Of a stretch of 64,000 bases of DNA, positions 45,848 through 58,300 are shown piece after piece (the first letter of the stretch is position 1; every line of letters begins with the position of its first letter). The notes below the pieces were generated by a model, which worked only from the letters and a program-made list of their open reading frames with translations, was not told the origin of the DNA and did no database searches. The DNA comes from Stachybotrys elegans. Lineage: Eukaryota; Ascomycota; Sordariomycetes; Hypocreales; Stachybotryaceae. The stretch lies in assembly GCA_020746835.1 (NCBI GenBank), contig JAGPNK010000016.1, forward strand, positions 620,001 through 684,000, read 5' to 3'. The position numbers and the translations under genes are program-made.

Positions 45848-46609
45848 CTACCATCGACCCCGGCCCCGAGGTCTGCCTGCAGGGCCATCAGGGATTCTCT
45901 CTCCTCTCCTCCACTCGCCACTTGGAAAACCATTGTCAGGACCGCCCCTCCAGTCGTCCCTCCTGTTACGTCCATGACCCCCATCGTGACCGAAAAAGCC
46001 ACCTCGATAACCCTGGCGGCCTCCCCGTAGTCCCGGTGCTGGCTCCCGTCTTGCACCTGCTGCTGGTGCGACTGACCCGTTTGGCAACGGTGGGAGGATG
46101 GCGCACGAGATATAATCCCCTACTACGAACCTGGCATCACCAAGCGACTTGCTACTGGTGTTGTCCATCTTCCCCACTCCACCAGCGTCCTCCTCGGGGC
46201 CGCCCGTCCCTGGGCTGCCCTGTCCAATGACCACGGTCCCCAAATCTTTGACAGCAAACCTAGGCGACGCGTTACTGATGCCGGTGGTTGACCGTAGATC
46301 AGGGTAAACGAGCTGGAATGCGAGCCTCGTGCCAACCGCCGGCGTTGGTAGCAGAGATGGCTCGGTGGCCGCAAGTTCAAGTGCTAGCTCATTCAACGTG
46401 CAGTCAGGCCACGTGTAGATTGACACGTGAGGGGGAGGAGAATTTGAAGCAAACTCATCAGGCCTATAAAGAAGGGTTCTATTAGCCGTTTGATCCAAGC
46501 ACAAAGAGGGCGCGGGATCTGACCTGTAGAAGGTTCCAACGCGGTGGAAGAGCTTGACCAAGAAGGGCGTGTCAAGCCCGCGGTCGGTACTATCCGACGG
46601 ACCGGCCAT
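45848..46609 (-). CDS. SAP18: SAP18-family Sin3/exon-junction associated protein
   Basis: Two exons, complement(45848..46463, 46524..46609), 233 residues. The 60-bp intron has no in-frame stop and is a multiple of three, so the frame reads through it; GTCAGA donor, GGCTAATAG branch and TTTATAG acceptor mark it. Removal joins GTFYR to PDEF, recreating the SAP18 ubiquitin-like fold's R-x-DEF element. Other family features are PFLVKLFHRVG, VSIYTWPDCTLNELALEL, RLAFQLVYPDLR and the loop VKDLGTVVIG. The C-terminus is RGG/Gly-rich (GGRQGYRGGFFGHDGGHG), suggesting RNA binding. SAP18 acts with the Sin3 histone deacetylase and with ASAP/exon-junction complexes. It diverges from PRP18 over 540 bp. Confidence 0.87.
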   Translation of the reverse strand: MAGPSDSTDRGLDTPFLVKLFHRVGTFYRSDPAPSLCLDQTANRTLLYRPDEFASNSPPPHVSIYTWPDCTLNELALELAATEPSLLPTPAVGTRLAFQLVYPDLRSTTGISNASPRFAVKDLGTVVIGQGSPGTGGPEEDAGGVGKMDNTSSKSLGDARFVVGDYISCAILPPLPNGSVAPAAGARREPAPGLRGGRQGYRGGFFGHDGGHGRNRRDDWRGGPDNGFPSGEWRRGERIPDGPAGRPRGRGRW

Positions 46610-47149
46610 GATGAACAACAAGCTTGCAAGAACTCGGAATTCTTGGGCAGGCCAAGCTGGGACTTTAGCCGCAAAGGGCTGAGAGGTAGGTAGTGGGAGG
46701 TATGTTGATACAAGCGCTGATAGGTTTAAGTTGCTTCACCGAGCTCAGTCGTGCGTGAAGATAAGGTACAAAGGGCTCATTGCAATGGCATTTGGCAGAA
46801 TTACCAACGCAAGGGCGGCAAACACCACACTCCCGTCCCTTATAACTTGCAATTGCCCCAACCTGGTGTCTTCAACCAACGATACTCACATTTATTTCCA
46901 CTGCTCTTCTCCCATAGCCAATCGTGAGAGGAACATGTACCGCGCACAGGTCGTCACATCGTTCTTAGGTGTGTTTGCCGAGAATTTACCGATATCGATA
47001 ACGATGTTGATTACGGCGATCGAAGTATCATGAACGTCGAAGATCTAGACATTCGACACGTACATCATTCCCTCTGGACAGCGGCACTGGAATCGCCCAA
47101 TATCGAGCCTGAATACACACCCGGAAATACAAGCGGAATATCAATCGCC
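46610..47149. promoter_or_regulatory. Divergent promoter interval SAP18/PRP18
   Basis: 540 bp separate the chosen starts. An upstream in-frame ATG at 47030 lies before the PRP18 start and could give a longer N-terminus if included in the transcript. No further features recognised. Confidence 0.5.
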
Positions 47150-48256
47150 ATGGATTTCGCCGCGCTGATGAGCAAGGAGCTCTCCAAAACCAAGAAGCCG
47201 TCGAGCGATGGCGACAAAAAATACCTGAAGCGATCCGAAGTGGAAGCACAGCGCAAAGCTGCGTACATCGCCGAGCAGAAAGCCCTCGAGGACGAGCGAC
47301 AAGCAAAAGCCGCAGCGAAGCGCAAGCGAGAGGAGGAGGAGGCACAGGAAAAAGCGCTCCGCGACGAGAAGCGGCAGAAGCTCGCCGCCGAGTCGCGGAA
47401 GCGGCAGCATGAGAAGGAACTGGCAGAGGAAAAGGCGCGGAGGAAGCGCCTAGGTCTCCCAGAACTCCCCGAACCCAAGGACGAGGAGGATGGCCAAGAC
47501 GCGGTGGATGATGATGAGGAGGACATCCCCGAGGAGGAGCTGCTGGAGAAGCTGAGAGGGCTGGGTGAGCCGGCGAGGCTCTTTGGGGAGAGCCATAAGG
47601 GCAGACTACGGCGGTACAGGAAGCTGACGACTGTGATGACGCAAGGTCCTATTCCTACGACGCTGCAGCTGGTAGAAGAAAAGGACATGAAGGTCGAGGA
47701 AGGTCTGCCCAAGGACAAGGAAGGGCGCAAGTGGCTCTTCAGACAGCTGGCAAGCTACTTCACCCTTGTGGTAACAGAGTACGAGAAGGCTATGGAGGCA
47801 GAGAAGAGGGACACGACAGCCGGAAAGATGGCATACAACGCCATGGTCCAGACGCGGGAGAACATGAAACCGGTGAGTCCAGCCTAGGGCCCCTTGAGTG
47901 AGTAGCAGATGTGTAGGCTAACACGGAAACAGCTCTTCCGCAAGATGGAGAAGGGCGATATCGAGGACTCTCTGTTGGAGCCCATTGTGGAAATCGTAAA
48001 GGCGCTGCAGGAACGCCGCTACGTCGACGCAAACGACGGCTACCTACGCCTCAGCATCGGCAAGGCAGCTTGGCCCATTGGTGTCACCATGGTTGGTATC
48101 CACGAGCGAAGCGCGCGAGAGAAGCTCCACGACGGAGAAAAGGGCCACGTCATGGGCGATGAGGTGACGCGCAAGTACTTGCAGAGCATCAAGCGGTGCC
48201 TGACATTTGCGCAGGTCCGCTGGCCGCCCACAGATTTGAGGCAGTTGATGGGTTAA
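47150..48256 (+). CDS. PRP18: Pre-mRNA splicing factor PRP18
   Basis: Two exons, join(47150..47872, 47933..48256), 348 residues; the 60-bp intron has GTGAGT donor, GCTAAC branch and ACAG acceptor. The N-terminal half is highly charged coiled coil (Lys/Arg/Glu-rich, about residues 25-110). A splicing-factor (PRP4-like) motif near residues 125-160 includes LRGLGEPARLFGES. The Prp18 helical domain spans about 200-345, with FRKMEKGDIEDSLLEPIVEI, the conserved loop YLRLSIGKAAWPIGVTMVGI and ERSAREKL. PRP18 acts in the second catalytic step with Slu7 and docks 3' splice sites on PRP8-containing complexes. Start at 47150 (MDFAALMSKEL) matches family N-termini; an in-frame ATG at 47030 would add 40 residues with no family match. 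Confidence 0.95.
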
Positions 48257-48534
48257 GAGAGAGTTCTTGGTTACGTAGTTCAGGAGTTCAGATACCCCCT
48301 TTGCAATTATAGTTTAAAAGATGAAATAAAAGCAGCCGATGCGCTATCTATTCGCCATGCCTATGAGCTGTCGAGATATTCTAGCTGAAGTCGTCATGAT
48401 CCCGTGGTTGCCATATTCTGCTGGCAGAAAGCGCCTAAACTCCTAGCAAGACATGAAGTCGTTCCCTTGTGGTCGGCACGCCAGGTTCAAACCCGATGAC
48501 GCTGACCATGGTGGTGGCGGCGTTTAACCTAGTG

Positions 48535-50142
48535 CTAAACCTCAATGCTCTGGGAGCCGGGAAGATCGTCATCGAGATGACCCTCTGAAGCACCAGTAGG
48601 GTTTTGAGTAAACTTCCTGGTGCTGGCCATTTCCAGCCCGGCGGCCACGAGGTTGATCCTTCTCAGCCGCTCGACTGCCTCCCTTTCGTACGTCGACGCG
48701 ATATCAAGAGCAGTTCGCTGCAGCACAAGCCGTGGGTCAGGACGGACCGCTACCAGTAACTGGAAAACAGTCAGCAACAGTTCCTACCTGCAGAATTGAA
48801 GTGCCTACCTTGTTCTTTGCATCAATCCGCGCCTTGAGCTCCCCATCGCGAATCATCCTGATGAGTTCTTCCTGTAAATTATAGCCTGGCATACCGAAAG
48901 CGGTGTTGAGGCTTTCGAGGGTGACGCAGGAGAATGGTACGAAATAATGCACGATACACTTGGCACGAATACGCGTGTAAATGGCGTCAATCCGCTTGTG
49001 GAGGTATATGTCGAGCAAGTACTCGTTGCGGTAAGACTCGAGGATGGAGAGGCAGTTGGAATATCGCCCGTTGACAAAGAACGAGATAGCCTTGCGTATA
49101 TGAGGCTCGTGTTCGAGGAATGTGCGGAAGCTTTGGCCATCGAGAACCTGCGCTTGCAGCTCGCTTCTGTCAAAGGTTGCCAGCGCCAGAAGGCCACCGT
49201 ATATAGCAATGTCGTTGGGGGAGGCGAGCTGGCGATAGTCGGAAGAAGGTACTCCAGAGTCTGCTTGCAGAAAGTTCTTGGCAGCTTCGCGGAAATTCTC
49301 CAACCCCAGCTGGCAGATGCCAGAGACGACCTTGGCGTACAGCACATTGTAAGCCTCTCTTTCGCTGTTCATGCCTGTTATTTTGCCGGCATTGGTCAAG
49401 GCCAGGCCCCAGTCGCGGCGCCTCATGTGGACATCGACCAGATGCAAACCACAGTCGATGATTTGCTTTGTAGTACTGACATCCTGTCGCATTCGCCCGT
49501 ATGCTTCAGCGGCCTCGTGGAGGTTGCCGATGTTTTCGAAGTGTGTGCCAAGATCCTCGTTTCCCATCTGGAGCCATTAGTGACAGAACGTGGTGCTACG
49601 TCTAGAGGCAACTCATACTCGTATGCTTTCTTTGATTAGGTTGTTCTTGTAGCCTTTGAGTTGGAGGTCCAGTCGGCGGGTCTCTTCCCTGTTGGCTGCG
49701 TCTGTTCTCTCAATCCAGGCATGATCCCTATGAGCTTCGGGCTCACCGGGGGCGGCGATTCGGATAAGCTCAAATGCTTCCCTGTATCGGCCTATGTCGA
49801 CACCCTTCTTCGCCTCCGTGACCGCGGCCTTTAGAGCTTCGACGGCGAGTGGTACGCAGGTCTTTCCGATATGTATTAAACGGTCGAAGCGCGTGGGGCC
49901 TGGGAGACGGATGCGTTAACTCTAATCGCAGGATTTCCCTAGATATACGGCATACCGGTGTAGTTCTGGATATAAGTATCGAGGTCAAGCCTGGGCTGGT
50001 CTACCACATATCAAGTCAGCTTCAGAGCTCTGTCGAGGCACCGAGGGGCAGGCGGGGTGGTTGAAGGCGGACCTCTAACTATCGACCCTTCTTGGCTTTC
50101 CATCTGGGCGAAGAAGACCGAAAGGCTAGCAGGTAGTGACAT
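48535..50142 (-). CDS. CSN1: COP9 signalosome subunit 1 (CSN1), PCI domain
   Basis: Five exons, complement(48535..48759, 48809..49567, 49619..49899, 49956..50000, 50073..50142), 459 residues; introns of 49, 51, 56 and 72 bp. Joined exons give DLDTYIQNYTGPTRFDRLIH and the helical repeats KGYKNNLIKESIRMGNEDLG. The PCI domain (about 230-430) includes YLHKRIDAIYTRIRAKCIVH and the winged-helix part ELIRMIRDGELKARIDAKNK. CSN1 organises the CSN complex that removes Nedd8 from cullins and controls development in filamentous fungi. The first intron has an unusual GTCCGC donor, so its exact border is the weakest call; phases otherwise agree. The last exon is open to a TAG at 48535 and ends in an acidic tail. 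Confidence 0.9.
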
Positions 50143-53100
50143 TGTGAGTGTGCCGTGCCGGGCTGAATGTCACCAGCGTTTACTTTGATGCTGGGTCAAG
50201 GATAAACATGAAGCTCTCACGTTGGCTGATCCGGCAAGGTAGGTAACCTAAGTTCAAGGTGGGCTGAAAGGCCGGGGTTCGGCAAAGTGGCGCTCGTAGC
50301 TGCCTGCACCAGCCACCATGCCTATCGATATGGCGGCAGTGGCGTCACGACCTACCCTACATGAGTTTCCCTGCTTGTTACATGGGAAACGTAAACGACA
50401 ACTTGGATTCTCTCGTCCACGGAATACGGCCTGGGAGTGGTTGGGACCCTGGAGTCATTGAGAAATATTTATTGTTCAATTGCGGGTATGGTGTAATCAA
50501 AAGGGAGTATTGGGACTTGAGGCTCACTCCTACGTCTATCAAATCTTTCCCGTATACGCTTTCGTTGGTAGATATGATGACGAAAATAAGTATGCAATAA
50601 GCAATAACAACAGGAACAACAAGCCAATGGACAGTAAAGGCGATGCTTAGTACCTGCCGGCCAAAACAGTCGTAAACAGCAGGGGAAAGCAACGAGGCCA
50701 TTGTCAAGTACAGGGCGGCCGACTTGCTCGTCGTTGAATCCGCCACGTACTATGGTTGACCGACGGCGGAAGCACGATGGATATGTACCTGGTAGACAAC
50801 ATACTCATGACCAGCACTACATCCCGCAGCGGAACCTACGGGATAGCTTTTTTTTGCGCGGGAATTCATATGCCCCAGGACTTCACTCCCCGAGGGCTCT
50901 ATCACAAGTAGATAGACGACTAACATTCTATAAAGTGCATGACGCAAGATGAGACGCGCATGACTCGAGGGACCACTTGACGAGAATCTCTGCACTGATC
51001 CACGGTTCCAATTGAGCAGGTAACCGTCAGTTGCATCTGCAGGAGAGTGGAATCGGCAGTTCGGCGACATGGCCGCAACTGCAGGGTCTGTGTAGCGATC
51101 TTTGTAGAGGTACTGAAGCCGTTCTGGGATAGCGGGAGCTTGCTGAGAGACAGCCCTCGGTATTTCTCAGCGTCAAAGGGGGGGGCCCGGACAGAGAGCG
51201 TCCCTGACCGAGATTTAGTGGTGCATGTCGTTGCTAGTAGTTCCACGCGCAGAGGAATGGGACTGAAATAAGCACGCCGATTAGGGTCGATATTCAAGCA
51301 TCATTTCATCACCCAGAAAGCTGGATCCAGGTCGAGAGTCGGAGTCGTCGCCGTTGCCATGTCCACGGAACCTCCCGCATGAGCTCACTGGTACATACTG
51401 ACAACCCGCCCCTCCCTGCCAGGTTTTGGGGGCGCCCGGGGATATTCCTTAAGGTTCGGCGATGTCCCTTCCATCGTGTCATTGATGGGAACTTGTGGCG
51501 CCTATGTTGATCCTGGCTAATCTGGAAGTAGTGTGTGATTATGCATCGTGATTGCTCGTTGCGTGACTGATCAATGGCCTAGGGAGTTTAAACAAGTTAG
51601 GGTCCAAGCCTAGGCCCGGGTAGCCCGAGATATGCAGCACGACGGCGGTAGGTCTGTGGAAAGCATGCCCGTTCCCCCAGGGAGATATGTGATACGCTGT
51701 GAGGAGGCGGCTTCGTCGGGATCGTCGTGACAGATAATATAGCATTGTGGCACACCACCACGCAGCTACGAGCGACAGCCGCTGGTGGGCACTGATAAGG
51801 CGTGAGGAGCGGAGCTTAGAATGCCCGTAACCATATCTGGCAAACTGGCTCGCTTTGACGGTGGGCCTGTCCATCCAGACATAGCCTTCCAGGAGAGACA
51901 GAGGGGGACAGATGTCCTCAAGGCCACACAACGGAGGCTTCCAGACGATCCAGACATTTCGAGATGGCATCGGGAATCATTCTTATATACGCTCGAGATG
52001 CGATCATCGCCAAGCGCTGCACCCCACGCGGGTGTCCATCATGGGAAACCCGAGGCTGAGATGGGTCTTGGCATCGTCATGGCCTAGTCTTGGCTGCAAC
52101 AACGTCTGCCCAGTGCCGCAGCGCAGCACCCATTGCGGGATGCAACGGGAATCTCCATGCAAGACCAGCAAAAGCGGTGCCTTTGGTAATTGTGACGGCA
52201 CGGCACGGCATGGTACGGCATGGGATGGGGACAGCAGTATTCCTCCCGCTGCCCACTCCTCCACGAATATATTGCAGCACACGAGATAGATGCCGTAATT
52301 GTTAAACGCCCCCAAACCCAAAAGGATCCAGCAATGACTCTTCCGGAAATCGCCGAAGCAGACAGACCGTGTTTCGTTTTGCTTCTTGATGCTGGCAGTG
52401 CCACGCTCATCTAGCTGTTCCCCAGCTCCTGTATCAGGAGCGGTAACCGTGCATGTCCTGTACATATTTCCTAGACCGAGACAGACCCATGAAGGAACTA
52501 GACCGGTGGGTTTGGTTGCTTATTACCACCCACCTGCAACATCCATGCCTGTGTGCTTACTTGCCTACTACAGTAGACAAGTAGGTCCTGACTCAAGGCG
52601 GGTGAAACAGATTACTTGCCTCTATGCCGTGAGCCACAGTCCCCAGTTGGCAATGTCAGTCCTTGACTGAGGTCCAAACGCTGGGGTTGGCTTGGCGATT
52701 TGCAACCTTAACTTGATTTGCCTCATGTATTAAGATTTAGACTCTGAGCCAGTCCAACGACGGAGTGCGTGTCTGTACATGTGCCCATCGCGTGCGAAGG
52801 GGGAGAGGCGTACTCCATCATTTTTGTGGGAATGGAATACGCGTGTACAACAGTAGTAGGAGGGATGAAGGATGGGTCGAGGTGACGACAGCGGCCTTCG
52901 GCCAGTGTTCAGGGTCCCCCCGTTTCATCACGAGTGCCGTTTTACCGGCGGGCGCAGCACCTGGTAGTGTCATCCCGTCCAGCCCATGCATTCCCTCAGC
53001 AGCAATGGCAGGACGCGGCCTTGTTTCCGGAGAAAGGCAAAAGGCTATAGGGAAGATTCCGAGCCATCTCCGGCTCATGTCAGCGGCGCATCTGCTGGTC

Positions 53101-55341
53101 TCGAGAAACGCAGAATGACGAACCCCAATGACGGGAGGCCGCCTTGCTGGGTTTGAAATCTCTGCCCCGTCAACCAGTCATAGAATGGTAAGGCCGGCGA
53201 GAAGCCCACGAATGATGGCAGGCCGGGGGTTGGACACCGGCGCGAATAGAGCGGAGGTAAAACGAACCCTCCCCTCCCGTCAGCGCCACCCCTTTCCCTG
53301 ACTGATTCGTGAGTTGGCCGTGTTCTTTGCCTTTATCGGTACGATGCATCCGAGCTTGGCTGCCTCCCACAAGCCCCCCCCGCCTCCCAATCGTATCCCA
53401 CTGCCGACCAGTAATGTAGACCTTTGAATGAGTGTCTGGTCGCGTTGCCATGTTTGCCGCACATCCATGTCCTACCTACCAATGGCAACAAGGCGCCCCC
53501 CTCTGCACACGCCCTGGGCGAGCACCGCACCGGAGGTTGGCTAGTGAGGTACTTGGTCGATACTTTTTGGACTTCTTGTCGAGGTACCCTACTGTCGGCT
53601 GGGTTAGGTGAATTATTCTTGCGCCCCTATGAGGAGACGATTGCGTGTCTCCTGAATCCACATCGATAAGAGCTGGATGGCTTCGTTGAGCCCGATCAAT
53701 TTCTGGGTGGAGTGGGAGGACGCTTGATTCAATGTCCTGAAGGATCCAACCTAAGCCTGGCTCGGGAGGGAGTGTATGCCGACACGAGCTTTTCATGGAC
53801 TGTGGCAGTCGTCCCCGCTTGCTGCCCGGGGCCTCTGATTGATTGGCACACACGTTTCTTTGGGCCGGTGTTTTGTTATGTAGGTAGGTACTGATAAAGC
53901 TGGGACCGACTCGCTAGCAGCCCTTGGTCGTGCGTTGTCTGTTCACTGTTAACACGAATTACCTGATAAATGTCTAGCATGGAAGGTACATGCACTGTCT
54001 GCATGGACGCACGCACAGCCTACCACGGTATGAATGTCATGCCCAAGGGCGTGTAGGCAAGGAGCAACCTCGTTCTGGATCCAAAACCGTGCGTGTTGAT
54101 TATTATCAGAAACCGATGGCTTCTGCCCTAGACATCCACGTAACGGTGGGTAACTGCATCGGGCAGAGCAAGGCTGGCGGCCAATCGCAATCTGCTTGCT
54201 GCTCATGATTGAGTGATGGTGTTGATCCGAGTTGAGGGTTAGAGGTTTGCCTTGTGTTGGGTTGTCAACCTAGGGAAGGGACGAGAGATCTAGGGCTCCA
54301 TTTCTCTCTTCGGAATACTTGCTCGTGGTAGACGCTGTGCGAGGATTGTGAAAGGTACTTGCCTGGGTGGTAGCGCCGTGTACCGGCCTGGCTGCAGCCC
54401 CGACCAGCCCGACTCCATCCAGTTCTGCTCCAATTGGGACTGGAAGTTCTCTGTGCGCACATGTGCTAGCGCGACCCCCCTGGAAAGCCTCGCTGAGCTC
54501 TGAAAGCACCTAAATCCTCTCGCAGCACCCACCAGAGCACCCCTGGTCTTTCTCCATGACCCAAACGGGCTACGGTACCTTTGAGAGGTACCGTCGTCTT
54601 CCCCGTCTCCATCACCCGCCTGTCCCTCCGTGAGCGCCCTGGTAGCGCCAGAACCTGTTCCAGGCACTCAATCTCTGCCATTTCCAGCACCCGTCTGCAA
54701 GCCCAACCAAGTCCAGGGCAGTCAGCCAGAGGGCACCCAGCGGCCATCGTCCCAAGTCCTGCCTGGTCGTCCGTCGACATCCATCCCCAGGCCCGGGCTC
54801 CTCCCATCCATCCATCCACTCATCCATCCATTCTCTTCATTCCACATTCCACATTCCGTCTGCCTCCTTCTTTCTTCCTCCGCGTCCTATTCTCTCCCCC
54901 CCCTCCCTCCGCTCACGTCTAGCCTCTCGCCAACACTCGACGACGTGCAGCCAAGGGACCTGGGATGGCCTCGCATGCGGTGATTTGATCTGGTGGACGG
55001 TCTCTTTTCCTCTGCGACACACAATTGAGATATGGGCTTCCACTGGCTTCGCAACCCGGGACCTGCACCTGCACCTGCGCCGCCTGCACGAACACGAGCA
55101 CGAACACAAGTACAAGCACAAACAACGGTATCGAGATCGACTTCATCGGCGCCGTGCCTGTCTCCAGCCTGCTGGTAGTACTGGCCTCCTTCTCGCCCAT
55201 ACCACGCCGTCCGCCCCGCCCATGTCGCCTGCTCGACGACTAATCAACCAACCTTAATCCTTCTCAAACTCAACCCTCAAATCGGTCCATCGCCTCGTCT
55301 CCTAATCTACCCAACGTACTCTCGACCGGCACGAACCTCCC
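50143..55341. other. Empty divergent interval of 5.2 kb
   Basis: Lies between the 5' ends of CSN1 (-) and the Zn2Cys6 regulator (+). No ORF has domain content or codon bias. The last 600 bp become CT-rich with CATC repeats (about 54808-54836), as in fungal leaders. Upstream ATGs occur before the regulator, including a 48-codon frame at 55032-55178 with Pro-Ala and Arg-Thr repeats. One short hydrophobic frame (50378-50746, -) lacks an ATG and is not called. Confidence 0.6.
55032..55178 (+). promoter_or_regulatory. Possible uORF in the leader of the Zn2Cys6 regulator
   Basis: A 48-codon frame from ATG 55032 to TAG 55176-55178, 163 bp before the main start. A shorter one (ATG 54965, eight codons with stop) precedes it. 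Their relevance depends on the transcript start, which I cannot see. The frame is repetitive (CACCTG and ACGAACAC-like units), so it may be only repeat DNA. Confidence 0.3.
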
Positions 55342-58300
55342 ATGGCCGGTGACATGTCCGAGGATGACCCCGGGCGGGCATCGGCCAACGACTGGAGCGC
55401 TGTCGATGCTCACTCTCCCGCCGACAGCACCAAATCCGACTCGGAGCACGATGATGGCAACCCCAACGCACCCTCCCAGCCCATACAGAAACGCCGCCGC
55501 GTTACGCGTGCCTGCGACGAATGTCGTCGCAAGAAGATAAAATGCGACGGCAAGCAGCCGTGCACCCACTGCTCCGTCTATAGTTATGGTATGGCCCTGA
55601 CTTACTGACTTCCCCCCATTCTGCCTCTGGCCTCTAGCCTCTATGCTTCGCTCCCATTGCTATGTTCCTACCGGATTACTGACTCCTTATGTGTAGAATG
55701 CACCTATGATAAGCCCTCCAACCGGAGGAGGAACCCGGCGCCGCAATATATCGAGGCTCTGGAAGGTCGCCTTCAGCGCGCCGAATCCATGCTTCGTAAA
55801 TTCATGCCCGACGTTGATCTGGCTGATCCCAGCCTTGACCCAGCTATCCAGCAAGAATTCCACAATCGAGAAAAGGCTCGAGCCGCGCAGACTGCCAAGA
55901 TACGTCCCGACCACCCCCCTAGCATGCCAGATCCAAACGACACAAAGATCACGTCCATGATCGACTCCATTGGACAATTGGACATGGACGACAAGGGCGG
56001 TTTCGATTACCACGGAATTTCATCCGGCGCAGTATTCCTTAAAAGGATGAAGGATCATTTTCGTGGTATGCTTGGCCCTGTCTCGAAAGTGCCCTTTCTG
56101 CCTCGAACCGAGCGACATACCAACAGCTTGGCGAATCTCGATTCGCCGTCTCCCGCACCACATTCACCATTTTCTTCTGTATCCGTTCTTCACCACGAAC
56201 TTCCACCCAAAGAAACGGCCCAAAAGCTCTGCCATTTTTCACTGAGCTGCGCCACATGCCTTGTGCGCATCGTCCATGTTCCCTCGTTCTACGAAAAGCT
56301 CGACAAGATTTACGACAAGCCATTTGAGACCCTAAATGACGAGGAGAACCATTTTGTTGGCCTCGTCTTCTCCATACTCGCCCTCGGCTGCATGTATAGC
56401 ACGCTGCAGGACCCCAATGCCGAGAAGGAGGCCCACCAAGCGGCGATAGAGGAAGGGTGAGCTGTGCCTTGCGTTCCATCGGCGTATTCTACATACTGAC
56501 AGATCGGCAGCATCAAATATTACTCGGCCGCACGAAGTCACTTGCAAGATGTCACCCAATGCCGTGATCTGACATCGATACAAGCGCTGCTATTTCTGAT
56601 CCTCTTTCTTCAGGCCACATCAAACCTGAGCGGATGCTACTCATTTGTTGGGATTGCCCTGCGATCGGCCTTGCGCATAGGTCTGCACCGAGATCTGCAG
56701 CATGAACAGATTGGTGCCATAGAGAATGAGATTCGAAGACGGGTTTTCTACGTGATTCGACAAATGGATATCTACGTATCCACGTTACTGGGATTCCCCC
56801 TCATGTTACACGCCGACGATATCGACCAACAGTACCCGACGGAAGTGGACGACGAATACATCACACCCGACGGGATAATCCACCCACCAATAGGCACGCC
56901 ATCCTTCTTCCAAGCCTTCAATTCCCATACACGCCTGATGGAGATTCTTGCCAAGATCACCAAGTATGTGTATCCCATGCAAGGTATCGTCCAGACGGGT
57001 CTCAAAGGCGATAAGCGCTCGCCCGCCTATCAGATCAGTTACGCTCGCATTAAGGAGATCGAGGGAGATCTGCATACATGGTTTGAGAAGCTCCCGGAGA
57101 CATGGAGGCCCAGCGCCGATGGCCCCATCGAAGTCGTCCGGTAAGTGAGGAGCAGTGCTCTACGACATCTAACGCTAGGTGTGACGAGGTATCTAACAGT
57201 CCGTGCCAGGGTTCGCCATTTGTTGCGGTTTGCCTACGCTCATGTGCAGCTGGTTTTGTACCGCCCATTTCTCCACTTCGTGTCACCCCGTACCAGTCAA
57301 GGAACCAAGGTGGACGAATTGTCGTACGCCTGTGCTGCTGCCGCCATCAGTGTATCCCGCAACATTGTTCACATCGGTCTCGAAATAAGAAAGCAGCGAG
57401 TGCTCAGTGGGCCTTACTGGTTCATGCTTTACACTGAGTTCTTTGCGGTCCTCTCCCTCGTGTTCTATGCCATCGAGAATCCGGAGAAGCCGGGCTCGGC
57501 CGAAGTCCTTGCCGATGCCTGGGCGGGACGCAGGATGATTGCTGAGCTTGCCGACAAGACTCAGTCGGCCGAAAGAGTCACCAAGGCCCTCGAGGTATGT
57601 TGATCCACATTCGGTAGATGGTTTAGGCAATGAATTCCCTGCTAACAAAACAAGACGCTCTTTGACCAACTGCCAGAGAATCTCGACCAGCTTGCACGCC
57701 CTGTCTCGAGCAAGAAGCGACCCGCCCCAGCATCGAGGTCTGGCCAAGGACCAGTCGCGCATGGTCCCATGCTGCAAAGCAGATCTTCGTCATCGTCCAT
57801 CGCCGAGGAGCTCAGGCGAAGCCGGGCCGGCGTTGCACCAAACGTCATGTTCTCCCCGTCCAATGCGTACAGCGATGGATTCGCACCTCCACCAGACCAA
57901 GCCTTCGCAGACCAGTCGCTACCCCCAGGATTCGACTTTCTCCCGTTGGATATGCCATCGCGCGCTACGCCGGACTCGACGAGTACTGGCGGCAGCTCGC
58001 ACCAGACGCCCTATCCTGGCCAGGGGTTGGGTTCTGCCAATCCGGTACACAAGATCATGTTCCCATCCGAGGATCCATTCGCATATCCTAACCAGCCCAT
58101 GATGGAGCTGGCATTCCAGTCCAGCTCGGATGCCCCTTCCCTGACAATGTCAGGACGAGGAGCGGATTCACAATTCCTGTTCCCGGGGGCGATGGAGGAC
58201 ATTGAGAGCCAATTCTTTGGACAGCCACCTCCATACATGGTGGGTGGTCCGCAGCAGCAAGGCAATGGCTTCATGGACTTTCCGGATCCCATGTTTGACC

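Noticed and set aside
48482..48493. B-box-like GGTTCAAACCC, as in tRNA genes
   Set aside because: The T-stem does not pair and no A box or acceptor stem fits at the right distance.
50378..50746. Hydrophobic 122-codon minus-strand frame upstream of CSN1
   Set aside because: Begins at GTG, no ATG, no recognised transporter motif; a possible donor cuts it after 31 codons but no partner exon was found.
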